Origin: Azospirillum sp051124815
GTDB taxonomy: Bacteria; Pseudomonadota; Alphaproteobacteria; Azospirillales; Azospirillaceae
Length of the DNA: 64,000 nucleotides
Direction of reading: 5' to 3'
Assembly (NCBI RefSeq): GCF_051124815.1
Contig: NZ_CP118487.1
Span: forward strand, 1 to 64,000
Shown here: positions 59,848 to 64,000 of the stretch, one piece after another
Layout: the number at the start of each line of letters is the position of its first letter
Numbering within the stretch: position 1 is the first letter of the stretch
Program-made: the position numbers and the translations under genes
The notes under the pieces: model-generated
What the model was told of the DNA's origin: nothing
The model's input: the letters and a program-made list of their open reading frames with translations, nothing else
Database searches by the model: none

Positions 59848-59921
59848 TGGGGGATCGTCTAGCGGTAGGACAGCGGACTCTGACTCCGCCAGCCTAGGTT
59901 CGAATCCTAGTCCCCCAACCA
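59848..59921 (+). tRNA. tRNA-Gln (anticodon CUG)
   Basis: Full cloverleaf: acceptor stem TGGGGGA with TCCCCCA, anticodon stem-loop GCGGA-CTCTGAC-TCCGC with anticodon CTG, and T arm CTAGG-TTCGAAT-CCTAG. The discriminator A and the CCA end are encoded (59918-59921). Its 3' half borders a tyrosine recombinase gene and probably served as the attachment site. Confidence 0.97.
59896..59921 (+). repeat. Putative attachment site (tRNA-Gln 3' end)
   Basis: The T arm and acceptor 3' strand of tRNA-Gln up to the CCA end, the usual core of tRNA-directed integration. The recombinase gene starts 130 bases on. Between them are two direct copies of CGCAACGCTG (59972-59981, 60001-60010) and an inverted pair GTGCGA/TCGCAC, which may be recombinase arm sites. 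No second copy of the tRNA end is seen, so the other boundary lies outside the window. Confidence 0.5.
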
Positions 59922-60051
59922 CCTTCTCCAAACGGCCAGCACTTTCAGGAACTTACGGGCTGCGCGCACCCCGCAACGCTGGGCGTGTGCGAAACTGACT
60001 CGCAACGCTGTCGCACATCGCGCACCCCCGGCTGGCCTGGAGTGACCGAGC

Positions 60052-62028
60052 GTGGCGAAGCTGGCCCACCTCTCTCTGCGTTCCGGAATCTGGTATTGGC
60101 GGCGACGCTGCCCGCGCGCTCTTCCCTGCGGCGATCATGGGACGACATACGAGATGTCGCTCAAGACGGGCGACCGGCGCACGGCCAATCGACGAGGGCT
60201 TGCGCTCGATCTCGCGTTGGAAGAGGTCATGATTATGGATGCGCCGCCGCCCGGTCTCACGATCCGCACGCTGCTGGTCAACCTGCGCAACGAGCTGGTG
60301 CTTGAGGGCGAGATGGAGCGCGCGTCGCGCCCGACGGCGCCCAGCGCGGCCTTCGGAACGCCTCCCGCGTCGAACCCGACGGGCTTGGCTGAATCCTCCC
60401 TGGCCGATCTGATGGCACTCAGCGAAATGCCTTCGGTTCCAGATGAAGACCTGATCGAGGAGCATCCTCTTGGCCGACGCTCGTCTGGCGATGCGCCGGC
60501 CGCGGGCGCATCTACGGCAACGGACGGCGTGCCCCCGCCAGATCTCGCCACACCGGCACGGCGCGCGGCCTTCTTTGCGGGACTGTCCCACTACATGACG
60601 CAGGCGGTCCGTAGGAACGATTTGGAACTGGCCGATGGCGTCGTGGAGCGTTTGCTTGACAAGCACGCCCCTGGGGTGCCGCTTGATGGTACCGCGCGGA
60701 ACCTGCTTAGTCGCTCGGCGCTGCGAACATTGGCAGAAGCGCACGGAATCAACGCCCGTCGGGAGCGCGGTGATTACGGTGCCTTTCCGGCCGATGATCC
60801 CACGCTGGATATGCCCCTGGCACCAGCCACCGTGCGTCCCGGAACCGCAGAGCAGGTCGAAGCCACCATAAAGGCGCCTACCTGTCAGGGACGAGGGAAG
60901 CTCCTGTCGGAGGTCTACGCCGAATATGAGCGCTTCATGACGTCGCCGCTGGCCAAGGCGGCAAGGTGGACCAATCAGACGAGCCGCCAGAACGCGATGA
61001 CTGCGCGCCTCTTCATCGAATTCGCTGGCGACCGGACCCTCGACGCCTACAACAAAGACGACGCCCGCAATTTCAAGGTCGCGCTGGAGCACCTTCCGAC
61101 CCTACATGGGCGGTCGCCCGCTTGGAGGATGCCAATGCGCGATGCGGTTGCGCAGGTGAAGGATCTGATCGGCGCCGGCAAAAACCCGCCTGAATGCTTG
61201 GCGGCCAAGACGGTCAAGCGGCATATGTCGGCTCTCTCCGGCCTGCTCTCCTGGGTGGATGATCGGCCCGATGACTACGGCTACAAGGGTCCGAATCATT
61301 TCCAAGGGCACAGCTATGTCCGCTCTGAGGCCACGCGCTGGATGTGGGACACCGACGATCTGAATGCTCTGTTCCACACGCCGATCTGGACTGGCTGCGA
61401 ACCCACCCGCCGGGCCAAACCGGGCATCGCCGTGATTTATGACGCGTATTACTGGCTTCCCTTGCTCGCCACGTATCACGGCCTTCGCCAGGAGGAGATT
61501 GCCCAACTCCGTGCCTCCGATATTCAGCAGGAGAGTGGCGTCTGGTTCATGAACGTCCATGCAAACAATGGCAACCACGTTAAGACCAATGCCGGGGTAC
61601 GACGTGTTCCGCTCCACTCAGTCATTATTGCTCTGGGCTTCCTCGATTATATCGGTCTTTTCCGTAGCGGCGCCGATGACCATCTTTGGCCGACTCTGAA
61701 ACGCGGTGGACCCGACGGGAAGTTTGCCCATTATTATACTCAGCGGTTTACCGCATATTGTCGACAGACGAACATCTACGATGCGTCGCGGCCGTTCCAT
61801 GCACTACGGGCCTCATTCCGGACCTTTCTGGAGGACACGCAAGCAAAGTCCGTCCATATCTCCAAAGTGGTTGGGCACAGCTTGACCGCTGTGCTGGGTG
61901 AAGGCGGTCGGTACACCAAGCGAATCAAGATGCCTACGCTCAAGGACGTGGTGGATATGTTCGATCCCAATGTAAATCTTTCCCATCTTGTGCCCTTCGA
62001 TCCTGCCAAGCATCGAATTAAGCCTTGA
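60052..62028 (+). CDS. Tyrosine recombinase / integrase
   Basis: A 658-residue phage-type integrase. The catalytic set is R479 (HGLRQEE), H583 and R586 (FHALRASF), H609 (VVGHS) and Y621 (GRYTKR). The N-terminus starts with a DUF6538-like segment (GIWYWRRRCP). A long, poorly structured region rich in Ala and Pro (about 85-180) makes it larger than usual for integrases of this type. GTG start at 60052. Position next to tRNA-Gln and reading away from it is classic for an integrative element. Confidence 0.92.
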   Translation: MAKLAHLSLRSGIWYWRRRCPRALPCGDHGTTYEMSLKTGDRRTANRRGLALDLALEEVMIMDAPPPGLTIRTLLVNLRNELVLEGEMERASRPTAPSAAFGTPPASNPTGLAESSLADLMALSEMPSVPDEDLIEEHPLGRRSSGDAPAAGASTATDGVPPPDLATPARRAAFFAGLSHYMTQAVRRNDLELADGVVERLLDKHAPGVPLDGTARNLLSRSALRTLAEAHGINARRERGDYGAFPADDPTLDMPLAPATVRPGTAEQVEATIKAPTCQGRGKLLSEVYAEYERFMTSPLAKAARWTNQTSRQNAMTARLFIEFAGDRTLDAYNKDDARNFKVALEHLPTLHGRSPAWRMPMRDAVAQVKDLIGAGKNPPECLAAKTVKRHMSALSGLLSWVDDRPDDYGYKGPNHFQGHSYVRSEATRWMWDTDDLNALFHTPIWTGCEPTRRAKPGIAVIYDAYYWLPLLATYHGLRQEEIAQLRASDIQQESGVWFMNVHANNGNHVKTNAGVRRVPLHSVIIALGFLDYIGLFRSGADDHLWPTLKRGGPDGKFAHYYTQRFTAYCRQTNIYDASRPFHALRASFRTFLEDTQAKSVHISKVVGHSLTAVLGEGGRYTKRIKMPTLKDVVDMFDPNVNLSHLVPFDPAKHRIKP

Positions 62029-62836
62029 ATGAGCATCCAGTGCTTCCGCATCAGACGGGAGCGATCCAGGATCACTCATCAGTACCTGGGAACTGCCAGC
62101 CGGAGACCTCCCGGCGGCTGGCGCCGCGGGTGGGCGCCGAGGATCTTGCGTGGTGCGGGGATGGATTCCGTTCCAGGGCAAAATGCCTTGGCTTTCACGG
62201 CTACAGCTTGGCAACTTGAGAGGATAGCGGTTTACGTCCTCTACGCCGAGCTTTCAATTCCATGTCCACGTATTACGGCGCTAATAGCCTGATGTATAGG
62301 CGTTTTTCGGGTATTTGGCAGATGTGCAAAAATGCCGGGCAAACTCATTTTAATCGGTGCGTTACTGGAAAAGTTACTATCCGAATCTCTCCCGGCATGT
62401 CATCGAACCGGCAAGACCCCTTGAATGAAAGGGGCATTTCCGACGACGTAGCGAGGATCGGCAAGGTTGGTAGGGCCGGGACAGAATAATCTTCTGCGGA
62501 ATCAATGGTTTGCGGACTGAACAGAGATCGGCAGGCACATCGGCAGAATTCGGGACGCTGTTGTGGAAATCAGCAACAAGGCCAAGGGGTTAGCGGATTG
62601 GACGATCGGCAGATGCTGAGCGGAGAAGCGGGACAGCTCGGCTGGATACTCCCGGTCCCGCCGGGATGGCAGCCCCTTCCGCCAAGTTCTGCATCCGTTT
62701 GCGTTCGGGACCAGCAACGTGCCCTGCCGAAAAGAATGCTCCCTGCCCGATGGGTCGAGGCAGGGAGCTCATATCAGGAACTGGAGCGCGGTGGGTTTGT
62801 ATAGCGGAACCCGCCGTAACGCTCCGGTGCCCCCAC
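62029..62836. other. Stretch without a supported gene
   Basis: About 800 bases after the integrase. Several short frames exist on both strands, but none has a good ribosome site or protein-like composition. A perfect 10-bp inverted repeat, GCTCCCTGCC...GGCAGGGAGC (62738-62768, 11-base loop), could act as a terminator for the minus-strand genes that follow. It may be decayed element sequence. Confidence 0.6.
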
Positions 62837-63193
62837 CTACCGCGCAGCGCCCTTGCTCACGAGGTGCACACGGATGACGGGCCGGTCGAAACCGCGGAGC
62901 AGAAGCAGACCGGCGTCAAGAGCCGTGTCGAGGTCTTCTACGATGTCGAAGATGTCCTGTACCGACAGGGAAAGCCGGTAGTCCATCGCCTCTGCTGCCT
63001 GGACGATCATGTCCAGCTTCCGACGGTCGGCGGCGGCGCGCTGACCGCAGGCCCAGCGCTGCAGGGTTTCCTGAAGCCAATCTGCGAACTTCATGGTCGC
63101 CGCGCTCTGTTCCGTCAGAATCACACGGATGATCGCATCGTCTTCGATGCACGCGGCCAAGCCGGCGCCGCTCCGCACTGGGGTGGTCATCAT
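62837..63193 (-). CDS. Hypothetical protein of the integrative element
   Basis: About 118 residues starting MMTTPVRSGAGLAACIEDDA, with KFADWLQETLQRWACGQRAA and DRRKLDMIVQAAEAMDYRLS as amphipathic helices. No family is recognised. The start at 63193 has AGGA upstream; the frame is open somewhat further, so the N-terminus is uncertain. It lies about 100 bases downstream of another element gene on the same strand. Confidence 0.55.
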   Translation of the reverse strand: MMTTPVRSGAGLAACIEDDAIIRVILTEQSAATMKFADWLQETLQRWACGQRAAADRRKLDMIVQAAEAMDYRLSLSVQDIFDIVEDLDTALDAGLLLLRGFDRPVIRVHLVSKGAAR

Positions 63194-63292
63194 CACGGGT
63201 CGTCCTGAGTTGCGACCGCCCGGTGTGGCGGCCCGCAGGGCAAGCCGCCACCCCGGGTGGACGCAACGCCGACGCGTCCCAACCTTCACCTG

Positions 63293-64000
63293 TCACCTCG
63301 CATACTCGTCGCGGATCCGGGGCTTGGAAGGCCGGAGGGGCTGCAGGGCGACGCCACGCTGCCGCGCAATCCTTGCGATGACCGAGTAGGCGTGCCGGTG
63401 TTCGTTCCGGCGCCTCTCCTCGCCCGCCTCGTGCGCTGCCCGTTCGGTCGCCTGCGCCGCCTCCAGGAGGTCGTCCTTGCTCATAACCTTGAGCCGCGCC
63501 TCCAAGGCCCTGACGGCTTCGGTCGCGGCGCTGGTCAACCGGACGGCGCCCGCCACCACGCCCGACGGCCGCGGCTTCTCGCCGGTCAAAACCTCCAGCG
63601 ACTCCCAGGTTGCCGCGGGTGGCTTCACGCCGCCCATGATGGGCGCCGCTTCCGCGTCGGACTTCACCTTGTCGGTGCGGCCAGTCCGTTGGCCCTCATC
63701 CTGCCGCGGGCTCCTGTTCGGCGCCTCACCGCGCGCTGGAGCATCATTGCGCCGGCTGGGGAGCGCAGAGGAAAGATCGCCCGGCTCCTTGCCATGACTG
63801 ATGGCATGCATCAGCAGACGCCACGCCGCCTTCGCCGGTTCGACCAGCCCAGCCTGCCGGGCAAGGAGCATCACCAATCGCCGGCCGTGGCGAACCAGAA
63901 CCTCGTAGGCGCGTTTCCATCCCTGCGCTTCCAGTTCCGCCTGCTCCCGACTGGCGCGCTCCCGCGCAAGCTCTGCCTCCCGCCCTTCGATCGCCGTCGT
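63293..64000 (-). CDS. Partial coiled-coil protein of the integrative element (5' end outside the window)
   Basis: At least 236 residues, with the frame open to the right window edge, so the start lies beyond it. The visible N-terminal part is a charged helix (REAELARERASREQAELEAQ) likely to form a coiled coil. The middle is polar and low in complexity; the C-terminal region is helical and basic (EERRRNEHRHAYSVIARIAR). No family is recognised. Coiled-coil, basic proteins of this kind occur in mobilisation or partition modules, but that is only a possibility here. Confidence 0.6.
   Translation of the reverse strand, partial: TTAIEGREAELARERASREQAELEAQGWKRAYEVLVRHGRRLVMLLARQAGLVEPAKAAWRLLMHAISHGKEPGDLSSALPSRRNDAPARGEAPNRSPRQDEGQRTGRTDKVKSDAEAAPIMGGVKPPAATWESLEVLTGEKPRPSGVVAGAVRLTSAATEAVRALEARLKVMSKDDLLEAAQATERAAHEAGEERRRNEHRHAYSVIARIARQRGVALQPLRPSKPRIRDEYAR

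Noticed and set aside
62262..62804. Short frames on both strands after the integrase
   Set aside because: No ribosome sites, no recognisable protein features, and mixed composition.

Overview
This is a GC-rich, gene-dense window with a Rhodospirillales/Azospirillum-like look: alphaproteobacterial rep/parAB genes, FdsGBACD formate dehydrogenase, a complete urtABCDE urea transporter, multi-domain hybrid kinases and strong G/C at third codon positions. The genus is inferred from gene content, not from a search. The first base is the A of a plasmid-type replication initiator (RPA family), followed by HTH-ParA and ParB genes and two candidate parS sites. The same stretch also carries rplM-rpsI (L13, S9), argC and a tRNA-Gln(CUG). 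That mix points to a chromid or second-chromosome replicon, probably opened for numbering at its replication gene.

Layout. 1-3.4 kb: replication and partition, with parAB bracketed by two copies of a palindromic repeat. 3.4-11.2 kb: an orphan Tat-type solute-binding protein, an unusual protein with thirteen Cys-containing nonapeptide repeats, and two divergent hybrid histidine kinases. 11.24-14.65 kb: an AT-richer patch holding one very large gene whose N-terminus resembles a PD-(D/E)xK nuclease, the best candidate for an undescribed (defence-like) function. 14.8-17.5 kb: an HTH protein, an SMP-30 lactonase and a LysR regulator. 17.7-23.8 kb: fdsGBACD, preceded by a textbook LysR box. 23.8-26.5 kb, minus strand: an L,D-transpeptidase / VOC / methyltransferase operon. 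26.9-32.6 kb: urtABCDE. 32.7-39.7 kb: envelope and metabolic genes, including a GST / FMN-binding protein / acid phosphatase minus-strand set divergent from a LysR gene. 39.9-42.7 kb: rplM-rpsI, argC and a gamma-carbonic anhydrase. 42.9-47.4 kb: an OmpA protein, a PNPOx-like gene divergent from a MocR regulator, a small AT-rich accessory gene and a glycosyltransferase-like gene.

47.6-59.7 kb is an alpha-glucan/trehalose block: treS-maltokinase fusion, glgB, glgX, a receiver-domain protein and malQ. TreS-Mak and GlgB fit maltose-1-phosphate-dependent glucan synthesis, but no glgE lies in the window. GlgX and MalQ debranch and recycle the glucans.

At 59.85 kb a tRNA-Gln(CUG) with its own promoter is followed by a tyrosine recombinase and poorly conserved cargo that runs off the window end. 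This looks like an integrative element inserted at the tRNA 3' end. The window also holds two families of extragenic palindromes, several clear terminators and a few operator candidates.
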